Shown piece by piece: positions 16,853 through 25,738 of a DNA stretch of 64,000 nt (positions are counted from its first letter, which is position 1; each line of letters starts with the position of its first letter). Under the pieces are notes generated by a model that saw only the letters and a list, made by a program, of their open reading frames with translations, searched no databases and had not been told where the DNA came from. Source of the stretch: Dyella_B humi (lineage in GTDB: Bacteria > Pseudomonadota > Gammaproteobacteria > Xanthomonadales > Rhodanobacteraceae); the NCBI RefSeq assembly GCF_044904605.1, contig NZ_JADIKI010000022.1:868001-932000 (forward strand). Reading direction: 5' to 3'. Made by a program: the position numbers and the translations under genes.

Positions 16853-18649
16853 TTACCTGACGGTCAGCGTGATCGGCCCCGCAAGCACGGTATAGCCGTT
16901 GTTGTAGCAATACCACACGCTGTAAGTGCCCGGTGCAAGTCCGGACGTGTCGAACGTGGCCGTGCCGCTGCCGCTCGGCGTGTACTGCCAACTGGTGGAG
17001 CTACCGTTGCCGGGGCTGTTGCCCTGAGCGTAGATGCCGATCCAGTTCTCGCTATTGAGTTTGCTGACGGGCGTGGCGTAGTCGATGTGTACGTACGTGC
17101 CTTGCGCGACGCTCGGCATGCTGCTGGCGAGGCTGGGCGCGTTGATGGCGGACGTGGTGACGAAGGCGTCGTTGATCGGTTGCGCGTACTGGTCGTTGTG
17201 CGTGAGCGGCGCGATGCCCAGCGCATTCTCGATGGTGCGGCCGATGCTGTAGTGGTTGTAGCTGACATTGCTGGCGTAGCCGCTTTGCACCGTGCCGGGC
17301 GAGCCGACCAGGAGGGTCGCGACGTGATTGGTGCCGGACGAAGCCGATTCGTCCCACGTGAGGATCAGCAGCGAGCGCTGCTGCGTCCACGCCGGCGAGT
17401 TGAAGATCGGTTGCAAGTTCTGCTGCAACCAGCCGTTCTGCACCTGCAAGCTGGTGGAAGAACCGTTGCCGGAAGATTCACCGTCGTAGTAGTCATCGGC
17501 GGCGATCCAGGCGAAGTTCGGCGTGGTGGCTACCGATTGTAGATCGGTGATCAATTGCGAGGTGTCTAACAGGTGCGCGGCGCAGCGTGCGTGGTTGGTG
17601 GAGATGTCGGTGAAGTTGATGAACGGTGCATCGTCCGGCTCGTAATAGCTATCGTAGTTGTTGCTGGTGTTGCACGGCGTGCCCATGCCTTGTTCGTAGG
17701 CTTTCCAGGTTTTGCCTGCGGTCTCGAGTTCGTCACCGATGTGCTGCGCGCTCACCTTGATGTTGGGATAGTAGATCGCGCCCTTCACAAAGGTGTCGCC
17801 GCCAGCGATCGCCAGATAGTTCTCGTCACTGGGATGGTAGACGCCGCTGTCGTTGTAAAGCAGCGTGCCCTGGCTGGTCAGGCTGTTGATAAACGGTGCG
17901 TCGGTGGTGTCGCCGATCACTTCGTCGTAGTTGGTATTTTCCATCATCACTACGAAGACGTGATCGAAGGATGGCACCTGCGATGTCGGAGCTTGCAACG
18001 TGGGAGCCGTAACCGGTGTGGAAAGCGTCAGCGAGAGATTGTCCGCATAGCCGATGTTGTACGACGCCGACGTATTGGTGAACTGCAGCAGCACGGAAAT
18101 CGTGCGCGTGCCTGCAGGCACGTTGCCCGTGGCGGATTTCGCGATGAAACCGGTTTTGCTGTTGCGCGCGGTGGCATTTACGCCGGCCAATTGTGCCGGC
18201 GTGCCCAGCGGTTTGCCGTTCGCGTCGAGGAATACCGCGGTGACCACAGCCTGACCGTTATAGGCGGCGTAGCCACCCACCCAGCCGGATAAATTGAACG
18301 TGATATTGCCGCCGTCGATCGCGCTGGCTGCGCTCGACACGTCGACGTTCTGACGCAACGCGGAATCGCCGTACGGACCATCGGCAATGAAAGCATTGCC
18401 ACCTGAAGCGTTGCCCGGCGTGCTGAAACTGCTGATCGAATAGCAGACGGTCGACGGATTGCCTTGTGTCACCGTCCAGCCCGGCACGGTATTCACGGCA
18501 GACCAGTCGGCGGTGCAAGTGCCGGCTTCGCCGTCGCCGTTCACCAGTAGATTGCCACTGCCGGCAGCGAACGCCGGTGTGGTGCACAAGCTGCTCAGAC
18601 AGGCTGCCGCAAGCATTCCCAACACGATCGATGTACGTGCATGACGCAT
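16853..18649 (-). CDS. Secreted phosphoesterase / acid phosphatase (AcpA type)
   Basis: A 598-residue exported enzyme. The start at 18649 (MRHARTSIVLG) has GGGAGGG eight bases upstream; an in-frame extension to 18811 has no such site. A signal peptide ends near PAFA-AGSG. Residues ~30-210 form a jelly-roll-like domain (GNLLVNGDGEAG). The central phosphoesterase domain (PF04185 type, as in phospholipase C and acid phosphatases) opens with FDHVFVVMMENTNYDEVIGD and contains SDENYLAIAGG and LILTWDES. The last ~100 residues are a beta-sandwich (GTYSVWYCYNNGYTVLAG). Pho-box-like sites upstream suggest phosphate-starvation control. Substrate unknown. Confidence 0.85.
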   Translation of the reverse strand: MRHARTSIVLGMLAAACLSSLCTTPAFAAGSGNLLVNGDGEAGTCTADWSAVNTVPGWTVTQGNPSTVCYSISSFSTPGNASGGNAFIADGPYGDSALRQNVDVSSAASAIDGGNITFNLSGWVGGYAAYNGQAVVTAVFLDANGKPLGTPAQLAGVNATARNSKTGFIAKSATGNVPAGTRTISVLLQFTNTSASYNIGYADNLSLTLSTPVTAPTLQAPTSQVPSFDHVFVVMMENTNYDEVIGDTTDAPFINSLTSQGTLLYNDSGVYHPSDENYLAIAGGDTFVKGAIYYPNIKVSAQHIGDELETAGKTWKAYEQGMGTPCNTSNNYDSYYEPDDAPFINFTDISTNHARCAAHLLDTSQLITDLQSVATTPNFAWIAADDYYDGESSGNGSSTSLQVQNGWLQQNLQPIFNSPAWTQQRSLLILTWDESASSGTNHVATLLVGSPGTVQSGYASNVSYNHYSIGRTIENALGIAPLTHNDQYAQPINDAFVTTSAINAPSLASSMPSVAQGTYVHIDYATPVSKLNSENWIGIYAQGNSPGNGSSTSWQYTPSGSGTATFDTSGLAPGTYSVWYCYNNGYTVLAGPITLTVR

Positions 18650-18709
18650 ACAAACGCCCTCCCTTGGTGTGAGAAGGGCGAGACAGTGCAGCGGTGCGAT
18701 TGCGAATGC

Positions 18710-18727
18710 GCGACGGTGGGATGACAG
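18710..18727 (-). promoter_or_regulatory. Pho-box-like site before the phosphoesterase
   Basis: On the minus strand: CTGTCAT-CCCA-CCGTCGC, a perfect first half-site and 5/7 for the second, about 60 bases before the start codon. A weaker second candidate, CTGTCTC-GCCC-TTCTCAC, is at 18669-18686. Confidence 0.55.
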
Positions 18728-18890
18728 CGTCGGGCTTGTTTGTGTAGTGCGAAGTGATGCGTGAGTGTGTTGTGAAGCTGTAAGTTCACCGAAGGTTTTG
18801 CGGGACATCAATTCGCGATAGTGGGGCGTTTTTCAACAGCGAAGCTGGCGCAATCTTTTTTGCGCCTCGCGCAGCTTTATCGCGAGGTTG

Positions 18891-18929
18891 CCCCTCACCC
18901 CAACCCTCTCCCAGGAGGGGAGAGGGAGC
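18891..18929. repeat. Family B repeat
   Basis: CCCCTCACCCCAACCCTCTC followed by CCAGGAGGGGAGAGGG. It lies just after the stop of the DUF2147 gene (minus strand) and upstream of the phosphoesterase promoter. Confidence 0.65.
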
Positions 18930-18944
18930 TAAGAGCGATGCGCT

Positions 18945-19391
18945 TTACTGCATCCGCTCCCACACCTGACTACGTCCCAGCAGCGAAATACCGATGTATC
19001 CATGCACATCCAGCTTCTGCCCGCTATCGGTCAGGCTGAGCTTCACGCTGTAAACCTTGCCGTTCTTCGGGTCGAGGATCTTTCCGCCGTCCCACACGTC
19101 GTCGTCTTTGCTGACGCCCCACATGATCACCATGCCTTCCACCGGCTGGTCTTTGCGCTCGCCTTCGCACTTCCTGCAGATCGGGTGCGGACCGTCGTCG
19201 GAAAGCAGCACTTGCATCACTTTGCCTTCCAGCTTCCCATTGTTCTCGGTGATCTGGATGATGGACTTGGGCTTGCCGGTGACGTCGTCGATCTGCCGCC
19301 AGGTACCTACTGGCGTGTCGTTGGCGGCCCAGGCAACGGCCGAACCCAGCAGCAGGCAGGCGGCAACGGCAAATTGCGACAGGCGTTTCAT
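18945..19391 (-). CDS. DUF2147 family exported protein
   Basis: 148 residues with a signal peptide (MKRLSQFAVAACLLLGSAVA, then WAAND). The mature part PVGTWRQIDDVTGKPKSIIQ and CRKCEGERKDQPVEGMVIMW, ending in GYIGISLLGRSQVWERMQ, follows the DUF2147 pattern, a small periplasmic lipocalin-like fold of unknown role. The second ATG (19391) is chosen over 19397 because AGGGAG is eight bases before it. It is divergent from mrp. Confidence 0.88.
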   Translation of the reverse strand: MKRLSQFAVAACLLLGSAVAWAANDTPVGTWRQIDDVTGKPKSIIQITENNGKLEGKVMQVLLSDDGPHPICRKCEGERKDQPVEGMVIMWGVSKDDDVWDGGKILDPKNGKVYSVKLSLTDSGQKLDVHGYIGISLLGRSQVWERMQ

Positions 19392-19535
19392 GATCATGGC
19401 TCCCTACGTTAGCGTATGGCGAGCCTGCCGAGCGGCGACCGGGTGGGTCAAGCTGCATTGCGCAAACCTGTGCACTGCGTCGGGTAGTGGGCCCCAACTG
19501 GCATAATGCATCGTCTGACCACAGCCTATTTCCCC

Positions 19536-20630
19536 ATGACGCAGGTAAACGAAGCCCTGGTGCGCCGGATTCTCGGCGACCTTATTGATCCCCATACCGG
19601 TGCCCCGCTGGCCGAATCGGTCCGCGCGGTAGGCGTGGATGGGGCGCGGGTGTCGGTGGACATCCAGCTCGGCTATCCGGCGGCCGGCGCCAGCGAATCG
19701 TTGGCTGCGCAAGCCAGGCAGGCGCTGGAGGCCGATGCGTCGATCGAGGCGGCAGCCATCTCCATCTCCAGCCGCATCCACGCGCACAAGGTGCAGGGCA
19801 CGCTGGCGCCGTTACCGAACGTGAAGAACATCATTGCGGTGGCCTCCGGTAAGGGCGGCGTGGGCAAATCCACGGTCGCGGTGAACCTGGCGCTGGCGCT
19901 GGCGGCGGAGGGCGCGAAGGTCGGCATTCTGGATGCGGATATCTACGGTCCCAGCCAGCCGCGCATGCTCGGCATCCACGGTCGGCCTGAATCGCCGGAT
20001 GGCAAGAGCATCATGCCGATGACGGCGCATGGCATTCAGGCGATGTCGATCGGCTTCTTGGTCGACGAGGAAACGCCGATGATCTGGCGCGGCCCGATGG
20101 TCACCCAGGCCATGATGCAACTGCTCGGCGATACGCGCTGGGACATGCTCGATTACCTGATCATCGACTTGCCGCCCGGCACGGGCGACATCCAGCTTAC
20201 GCTGTCGCAGAAGGTGCCGGTGGCCGGCGCGGTGATCGTCACGACGCCGCAGGACATCGCGCTGCTGGACGCGCGCAAGGCGCTGAAGATGTTCGAGAAG
20301 GTGGAAGTGCCGGTGCTCGGCATCGTCGAGAACATGGCCACGCACGTATGCACGAACTGCGGCCACGAGGAGCATATCTTCGGTGCAGGCGGCGGCGAGC
20401 GCATGGCCGAGCAGTACCAGGTGCCATACCTGGGTTCGTTGCCGCTGGACATCCGCATTCGCGAGCAGGCCGATGGCGGTCATCCCACCGTGGCCGCGAT
20501 GCCCGATTCCGAACTGGCGGCGCGCTACCGGGACATCGCGCGGAACACCGCTGGCCGACTCACGCGTCAGCCGCGCAACAAATCGCTGGGCTTGGGCAAG
20601 ATCATTGTGCAGGGCCAGCCGGCGGCATGA
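19536..20630 (+). CDS. mrp: Iron-sulfur cluster carrier ATPase Mrp/ApbC
   Basis: P-loop scaffold that carries and transfers Fe-S clusters. 364 residues from the ATG at 19536 (MTQVNEALVRRIL); an in-frame ATG at 19506 would add ten residues. An N-terminal DUF59-like domain precedes the deviant Walker A SGKGGVGKST (about 104-113), DADIYGPSQPRML, and DYLIIDLPPGTGD. The cluster-binding CxxC is CTNC near residue 280. The stop overlaps the following reductase gene (ATGA). Confidence 0.95.
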   Translation: MTQVNEALVRRILGDLIDPHTGAPLAESVRAVGVDGARVSVDIQLGYPAAGASESLAAQARQALEADASIEAAAISISSRIHAHKVQGTLAPLPNVKNIIAVASGKGGVGKSTVAVNLALALAAEGAKVGILDADIYGPSQPRMLGIHGRPESPDGKSIMPMTAHGIQAMSIGFLVDEETPMIWRGPMVTQAMMQLLGDTRWDMLDYLIIDLPPGTGDIQLTLSQKVPVAGAVIVTTPQDIALLDARKALKMFEKVEVPVLGIVENMATHVCTNCGHEEHIFGAGGGERMAEQYQVPYLGSLPLDIRIREQADGGHPTVAAMPDSELAARYRDIARNTAGRLTRQPRNKSLGLGKIIVQGQPAA

Positions 20631-21166
20631 GCGCCGCGAGGCGCGTGCTGTGCCTGTCGGGAAGTCTGCGGCGTGTTTCGTCGAATACCGCCGCGCTGCT
20701 CGCCGCGCGCGAATTGGCGCCGACGGCCCTGGTGCTGACGTTGTACGCAGGGCTCGGCACGCTGCCGCTGTTCAACCCGGACGATGAAAGTGGCGACTTG
20801 CCGCCGAGCGTGCGGGCGTTGCGCGAAGCGGTAGGGCAGAGCGATGCGCTGCTGATCGCCTGTCCGGAATACGCCCACGGCGTGCCTGGCGTATTCAAGA
20901 ATCTGCTGGACTGGCTGGTGGGCAGCCTGGAATTTCCCGGCAAGCCGGTGTTGCTGATCAACGCATCGGCGCGTGGTTCGCATCATGCGCAGGATGCGTT
21001 GTGCGAGATCTTGCGAACGATGTCGGCGCGGTTGCTGGCGCCGGAATCGATGCCGGTGGCTTTGCCGGGAGCGGGATGCACGTCGGAACAAATCCTCGCC
21101 GATCCGGCGCGTTGCTTGGAACTAACGATGGCATTGAGTTGCCTGAAGGCAGGCATCGAAGCGTAA
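20627..21166 (+). CDS. NAD(P)H-dependent FMN reductase family protein
   Basis: 179-residue flavodoxin-fold flavoprotein. FMN phosphate loop GSLRRVSSNTAAL and the isoalloxazine-side motif CPEYAHGVPGVFKNLLDWLVG are those of the NADPH-dependent FMN / quinone reductase family. The ATG is contained in the mrp stop (ATGA). Its coupling to mrp suggests a reductive role in Fe-S metabolism, but this is inference. Confidence 0.9.
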   Translation: MSAARRVLCLSGSLRRVSSNTAALLAARELAPTALVLTLYAGLGTLPLFNPDDESGDLPPSVRALREAVGQSDALLIACPEYAHGVPGVFKNLLDWLVGSLEFPGKPVLLINASARGSHHAQDALCEILRTMSARLLAPESMPVALPGAGCTSEQILADPARCLELTMALSCLKAGIEA

Positions 21167-21175
21167 GCCTGGATT

Positions 21176-21333
21176 CCCTCTCCCTTCTGGGGAGAGGGCT
21201 AGGGTGAGGGGCAATCTCGCATGGAGATGGATCAGCGCGTCGCCTCGATCGGGGCGCTGGCCAGAGCCTTGCCCCTCACCCCAACCCCCGATCGAGTCGA
21301 GGGCAGGCTCCTCTCCCCGGAGGGGAGAGGGGG
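21176..21333. repeat. Two opposed family B repeats
   Basis: 21176-21214 (CCCTCTCCCTTCTGGGGAGA...GTGAGGGGCAA) and 21271-21333 (CCCCTCACCCCAACCCCCGA ... CTCCTCTCCCCGGAGGGGAG) are in inverted orientation and could pair into one long stem. They fill the gap between the FMN reductase and dcd. Confidence 0.65.
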
Positions 21334-21428
21334 TAGTAATAACGGCTGGCGAACGTACCCGCCAACCATGTATTTTTGACGCTTTGCGCCTGGAGCAGCC
21401 GGGCGCGGCTGGAAGCACCGGAGTCCGC

Positions 21429-21995
21429 GTGAGCATCAAATCCGACAAGTGGATCCGCCGTATGGCGGAGCAGCACGGCATGATCGAGCCGTTCGAGCCT
21501 GGGCAGGTCAAGGTACGTGACGGCAACAAGCTGGTGTCGTACGGCACCTCCAGCTACGGCTACGACGTGCGCTGCGCGCGCGAGTTCAAGATATTTACCA
21601 ACATCAATTCCACCATCGTCGATCCGAAAGCGTTCGACCCGACCAGCTTCGTGGACATGACCGCGGACGTGTGCATCATCCCGCCCAACTCGTTCGCGCT
21701 GGCGCGCACGGTGGAGTACTTCCGCATTCCCCGCCAAGTGCTCACCGTGTGCCTGGGCAAAAGCACCTACGCGCGCTGCGGCATCATCGTAAACGTGACG
21801 CCGCTGGAGCCGGAATGGGAAGGCCACGTTACGCTGGAGTTCTCCAACACCACGCCGCTGCCGGCCAAGATCTATGCCAACGAAGGCGTGGCGCAGATGC
21901 TGTTTTTCGAGTCCGACGAAGAATGTGAAACCAGCTACAAGGACCGTGGCGGCAAGTACCAGGGTCAGCAGGGCGTGACCTTGCCGCGGACCTGA
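21429..21995 (+). CDS. dcd: dCTP deaminase
   Basis: Deaminates dCTP to dUTP for thymidylate synthesis. 188 residues from a GTG start at 21429 (MSIKSDKWIRRMA), with GGAG five bases before; the upstream open frame is not conserved protein. Family motifs: SYGTSSYGYDVRCA, KSTYARCGIIVNVTPLEPEW and GVAQMLFFES, with Glu of PLEPEW the usual catalytic residue. The GKYQGQQGVTLPR tail closes the trimer active site. Confidence 0.96.
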   Translation: MSIKSDKWIRRMAEQHGMIEPFEPGQVKVRDGNKLVSYGTSSYGYDVRCAREFKIFTNINSTIVDPKAFDPTSFVDMTADVCIIPPNSFALARTVEYFRIPRQVLTVCLGKSTYARCGIIVNVTPLEPEWEGHVTLEFSNTTPLPAKIYANEGVAQMLFFESDEECETSYKDRGGKYQGQQGVTLPRT

Positions 21996-22079
21996 ACGCG
22001 CTTTGTATTGAACTCATCCACCTTCATCCGGCGGCGCTACACTTTGGTGGCTTCGCTGATATCCGCAGGAGATTTAAGC

Positions 22080-22589
22080 ATGATCCGTCTTTCCACACTG
22101 TCCACCCGCGGCGCCGCCGTACTTATGCTCGGCTGCCTGCTGGTGCTTGGCGGTTGCCATCGAGGCGCATCCAAGGACACGGTGGAGACCACGCAGACAC
22201 AGCAGCAGTTCGACATGACCATGAAGGCTTACAAGAATGGTCAGTTCGTGATTGATGGTGCCGTGGTTTCCGCGCTCGACGCCGGCAGCCATTTCTCTTA
22301 CCTGAAGGACGCGGGCAGGCTGCCCAAGACGGTACTGCTGCTGCCCAGCGACGATTCGAAGATCCGCAAGCAGCACCTGCAGTACATGGCGCGGCTGCAG
22401 CTCGACTACGGCTTCGTCGCCTATTACGACGACGGCGGCAAGCTCGCGCGCATCAACCCGGTGGAAACCAAGGCACGCGCGCTGGAGGATTACCATGCGC
22501 CGGTCACTGCGCCGACCGGCGACACTGGCAAGGATGCCAGCGGCAAGTCGTACGGCGATCAGTCCGGCAGCGGCGACCAGGGCCACTAA
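22080..22589 (+). CDS. Putative lipoprotein of unknown function
   Basis: 169 residues with a type II signal peptide; the lipobox is VLGGC (Cys at about residue 24), then a short linker HRGASKDTVETTQ. The mature part has one alpha/beta region (FDMTMKAYKNGQFVIDGAVV, LDYGFVAYYDDGGKLARIN), resembling ExbD/TolR-like periplasmic folds only loosely. The C-terminus is Gly/Ser/Asp-rich. AGGAG nine bases upstream supports this ATG rather than one at 22008. No family recognised. Confidence 0.75.
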   Translation: MIRLSTLSTRGAAVLMLGCLLVLGGCHRGASKDTVETTQTQQQFDMTMKAYKNGQFVIDGAVVSALDAGSHFSYLKDAGRLPKTVLLLPSDDSKIRKQHLQYMARLQLDYGFVAYYDDGGKLARINPVETKARALEDYHAPVTAPTGDTGKDASGKSYGDQSGSGDQGH

Positions 22590-22620
22590 GCGCCGTACTC
22601 ATCGCGATCATTGCCTAAGC

Positions 22621-22654
22621 AGAGCGCCCGCCATTGGCGGGCGCTCTCTTTTTT
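22621..22654 (+). terminator. Rho-independent terminator
   Basis: AGAGCGCCCGCC-ATT-GGCGGGCGCTCT followed by CTTTTTT. Perfect 12-base stem after the lipoprotein gene and just before the converging neprosin gene stop, so it may serve both. Confidence 0.93.
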
Positions 22655-22657
22655 GCA

Positions 22658-24055
22658 TCAGCAAGTGGTGCCGCCGGGGCCGCCGAAATAGAAGTAGTAA
22701 CCCCAGTAATTCGACGGTGGCGTGTAGCCACCCCAATACGGTCCAGCGATGCTGTAGCAGCTCGGCGAAGGCTCCGCAGCAGTAAGCGAAACCCAATCCG
22801 CCGCGCCGCCTGGCGCCCAATACCACAATTCGCGCTGGTAGCCTGCGTAGCTCCAGCCGGAGCTGGCGAAGTTGCCGCTGCCTTCCGCCGGCCACGAAGT
22901 CGATCCCACCGATTCGCTACCGAACTCGATCAGCTGCGCGGACGTGCTCATCGGTCCGCTGCCGTAGAGCGTTGCCGGGTAATACCCCACCCAAGTCACG
23001 TTGCCGGGCGAGCCCAAACCCAGCCACCAGTTGCCCTGATACAAGTAATACTGCGCCAGGAATTCGTACTGCGCACCGCCCACGGTGCTGTAGTTGGAGA
23101 ACGGGCCGCCAAAATACCAGCTGCTATTGGTCTGCACGAAGGCCGAGCAATCCAGGTTGTAGCAGCCAGTGTTGACGTAACCGTCGGCGGTCCAATAGAT
23201 GAACAAGCGAGAGCGTTCGTCACCGTATTTGCCGGGATAGTTTTGCCAGCCCACCTCGGCGGTCTGCGTGGTGCCGGTAGTGCCCACTGTCCACGATTGC
23301 GCCAGTGAGAAGATCTGGTCGGCAGAGGTATTCACATACGGCGACCATAGATTGATCGTGTCGGTCTGGCCGATGTTGGTGACGTACTGATACGTGTAGG
23401 AGTACTTGTGCGAGTACACCTGTGGCGGAACGATCTGGTTGGTCGGCAACTGCTCGGCGCCATCCGGTGATTTTTGGAAATACGCCTTCAGCGTTGGAAA
23501 GCGCGACAGTTCTTCCAGCGTGATGCGGCGCATGGGAATGGTATCCGCAGCGCACACGCGTGAATGACCCAGCGCATCGATCTTGTCGTTCTCCGCCAGT
23601 TGCGATGAGATGCCGATCGCCTGATTGAGGCTATTGAGCGTTCCACCGCCGGTCATCCCTTGTGGCTGAAGCGCGTCAACCGGCGGTGGCGTGGCGACGT
23701 GCGTGAGCCCTTGTTTGCGCGCGCTGGGCTGTTCCTGCACCAGGATGCAATCGAAGTGGTCATTGCCGAGCAGGAAGCTCTGCGAAACGTGGGCGTTCTG
23801 GTACAGGCCGAGCACGTACTGCTGCATGCTCGCAAACGATGCGGAATCCTTTACTGCGTTTTGTCCCCGCGCCACATAAGCGTCGGCGTTTGCGCTCTTG
23901 ATGCCGTTCAAGAATTGCTGGAACGGAACGAATGACGGCTGGCCTGTTTGTGCGGCGAAACTCGAACTTCCGGCGAATGCCACGCATAAGGTGGCAAGGG
24001 CGAACGATAAGCGTGTCGCTTTCAAGCATGATGGATAACGATGAGTGCGCTTCAC
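22658..24055 (-). CDS. Secreted neprosin-family protein
   Basis: A 465-residue exported protein from a GTG at 24055, with GGAGGG six bases before; an in-frame ATG at 24070 is less well placed. The signal peptide ends near SSSFAA-QTG. Residues ~230-400 read like the neprosin domain (PF03080, glutamic prolyl endopeptidase family first known from pitcher-plant fluid): GWQNYPGKYGDERSRLFIYW, TADGYVNTGCYNLDCSAFVQ, GGAQYEFLAQYYLYQGNWWL, VGYYPATLY. The C-terminus is Gly/Tyr-rich and ends in Cys. Peptidase activity is not proven by sequence; several bacterial homologues are uncharacterised. Confidence 0.8.
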   Translation of the reverse strand: MKRTHRYPSCLKATRLSFALATLCVAFAGSSSFAAQTGQPSFVPFQQFLNGIKSANADAYVARGQNAVKDSASFASMQQYVLGLYQNAHVSQSFLLGNDHFDCILVQEQPSARKQGLTHVATPPPVDALQPQGMTGGGTLNSLNQAIGISSQLAENDKIDALGHSRVCAADTIPMRRITLEELSRFPTLKAYFQKSPDGAEQLPTNQIVPPQVYSHKYSYTYQYVTNIGQTDTINLWSPYVNTSADQIFSLAQSWTVGTTGTTQTAEVGWQNYPGKYGDERSRLFIYWTADGYVNTGCYNLDCSAFVQTNSSWYFGGPFSNYSTVGGAQYEFLAQYYLYQGNWWLGLGSPGNVTWVGYYPATLYGSGPMSTSAQLIEFGSESVGSTSWPAEGSGNFASSGWSYAGYQRELWYWAPGGAADWVSLTAAEPSPSCYSIAGPYWGGYTPPSNYWGYYFYFGGPGGTTC

Positions 24056-24461
24056 GATGATTCCCTCCATAGTGGATGTGCTCGAAGAACAATCTCCGAA
24101 TGACATGCGTTATTCAGGAAGCGATGGCATTGAGCTGCCATGTAGAAAACGTCAGCATCGATTTCGCATGGGCTCGCCCATGTGCTTTCCATGGAAGCAT
24201 GGCAAGCTTTTTTGGACACGATCAATACGGCCCATGATGGCCGCACCATGGGTGTTCGGAACGAAGTCGTGAATCCCCAGCTGACGCTCTATTCCCCTAC
24301 TGCCTCACCGAGCAGGCTCGGCAAAGCGGCGCGACTGTAACGCCACGTCTGTAAGGCGGCGTGAATATCGCGATGCATGGATGTAAGTCGTTGTGTCCCG
24401 CTTTTTTGTGTTGGGCTATTGCGCGCATCCGATGACAACGCAACATGCGAGCGGTTTATTA
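24056..24461. other. Gene-free stretch upstream of the neprosin gene
   Basis: 406 bases with no supportable gene, repeat or terminator. It should hold the neprosin promoter (minus strand). Short open frames here have no ribosome binding site or recognisable protein. Confidence 0.6.
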
Positions 24462-24878
24462 CTACTGTGCAAGCGACTGCCGTAAACCTTGCTTCAGTGA
24501 TTGCAGCTCATCGACGCCATAGGGCTCGGCGACGCCGCTTCCCCATACCGGCCCCGGCCATGCCGCATCGCCTTCCTTGCGCGCAATAACGTGCACATGC
24601 AGCTGCCGCACGATATTCCCCAGCGCGCCGATATTGAGCTTGTCGCAGGGAACGGTTTCGCGCAGCGCGGCTGCAACCTGGTTGATCTCCTGCCACAGCT
24701 GCGTGCGTTCCGCCTCGGGCAGATCGAGTATTTCCGTGCGCGCCGCCAGCCGCGGCACCAGGATCAGCCACGCAAAGCGCGCATCGTTCATCAGCAACAC
24801 GTCGCACAAGGGCAGGGTGGCGACGGGTTGCGTATCCGCTTTCAGGCGCGGATCCAGCACGAATGCAGCGCCGCTCAT
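24462..24878 (-). CDS. HIT-domain protein
   Basis: 138 residues of the histidine triad superfamily (nucleotide hydrolases/transferases). The triad is in VRQLHVHVIARKEGD (His-x-His), preceded by CDKLNIGALGNIV. Only two of the three usual triad histidines are in the tight motif, as in the HIT-like branch found in proteobacteria. The ATG overlaps the stop of the dienelactone hydrolase gene (ATGA). Confidence 0.88.
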   Translation of the reverse strand: MSGAAFVLDPRLKADTQPVATLPLCDVLLMNDARFAWLILVPRLAARTEILDLPEAERTQLWQEINQVAAALRETVPCDKLNIGALGNIVRQLHVHVIARKEGDAAWPGPVWGSGVAEPYGVDELQSLKQGLRQSLAQ

Positions 24879-25549
24879 GCGCCAGCCAGATATTTGTCGA
24901 AGAAGGACACGGTGCGCTTCAATGCCAGCTCCGCGCTGGCCTGATGATAGTGGCCAGGATCGATCTCGCGATTGAATGCGTGGCCGGCACCAGGATAGGT
25001 ATAGACGTCCATCTGCGGCAGCATGTGACGATGCTTGGCCACCATTTCCGGCGGGATGGATGAGTCTTCCTCGCCAAAATGGAACATCACTGGCGCCTCC
25101 AGCTTCTCGCCGAGAAACGGCACGTTGCGCGCGCCGTAGTAGCTCACCGAGGGTAGCCCGAGGCGAATGGCCGACAGAAACGCCACTGTGCCGCCCCAAC
25201 AGTAGCCCACGGTGCCGATCTTGCCTGCCGAGACGATGGATTCGGCGGCACTTGCAACATCTTCCAAGGCGCGCTCGAGTCCAAGTTCGGTCACGAGCTG
25301 GCGGCCCTTCGCCATGCCTGCATCGGAATAGTCCATTTCGACACCGGTTTCCAGATGATCGAAAAACGCCGGCGCCACGGCGGTGTAGCCCATCGCGGCA
25401 AAGCGGTCGGCCACGCTGCGGACGTGCGCGTTAACGCCGAAAATTTCCTGGATAACCACCAGGCCGCCCTTCGGCTTGCCTTCGGCCTCGGCCAGATAAG
25501 CGCCAATGCATTGCGTGCCGGAGGTGGGGAGATTGATTTGCTTGCCCAT
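24875..25549 (-). CDS. Dienelactone hydrolase family protein
   Basis: 224-residue alpha/beta hydrolase with the Cys nucleophile in GYCWGG (Cys117), Asp in GEEDSSIP and His in PGAGHAFNRE, the Cys-Asp-His triad of dienelactone hydrolases. The conserved VVIQEIFGVNAHVRSVADR lies near the N-terminus. The ATG at 25549 has AGGTAG eight bases upstream; a GTG one codon earlier is possible. It heads a two-gene operon with the HIT protein. Confidence 0.92.
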   Translation of the reverse strand: MGKQINLPTSGTQCIGAYLAEAEGKPKGGLVVIQEIFGVNAHVRSVADRFAAMGYTAVAPAFFDHLETGVEMDYSDAGMAKGRQLVTELGLERALEDVASAAESIVSAGKIGTVGYCWGGTVAFLSAIRLGLPSVSYYGARNVPFLGEKLEAPVMFHFGEEDSSIPPEMVAKHRHMLPQMDVYTYPGAGHAFNREIDPGHYHQASAELALKRTVSFFDKYLAGA

Positions 25550-25738
25550 CACGATCTACCTCGCGCGAAATGGAAGCTAGTTTACGCGAAGGAACGCATC
25601 GACCTCGCGTAGGGCGCAAACTCCCGCGCGGCTGCTGATCCTGATTCAACGGCTTACGTGAAAATTGAGCTGGTCTTTTTCAGGCGAAGGGAACGGAGGG
25701 GTACGTATCCGTAGCCCCTCCATTCGCTTGCCAATGCA

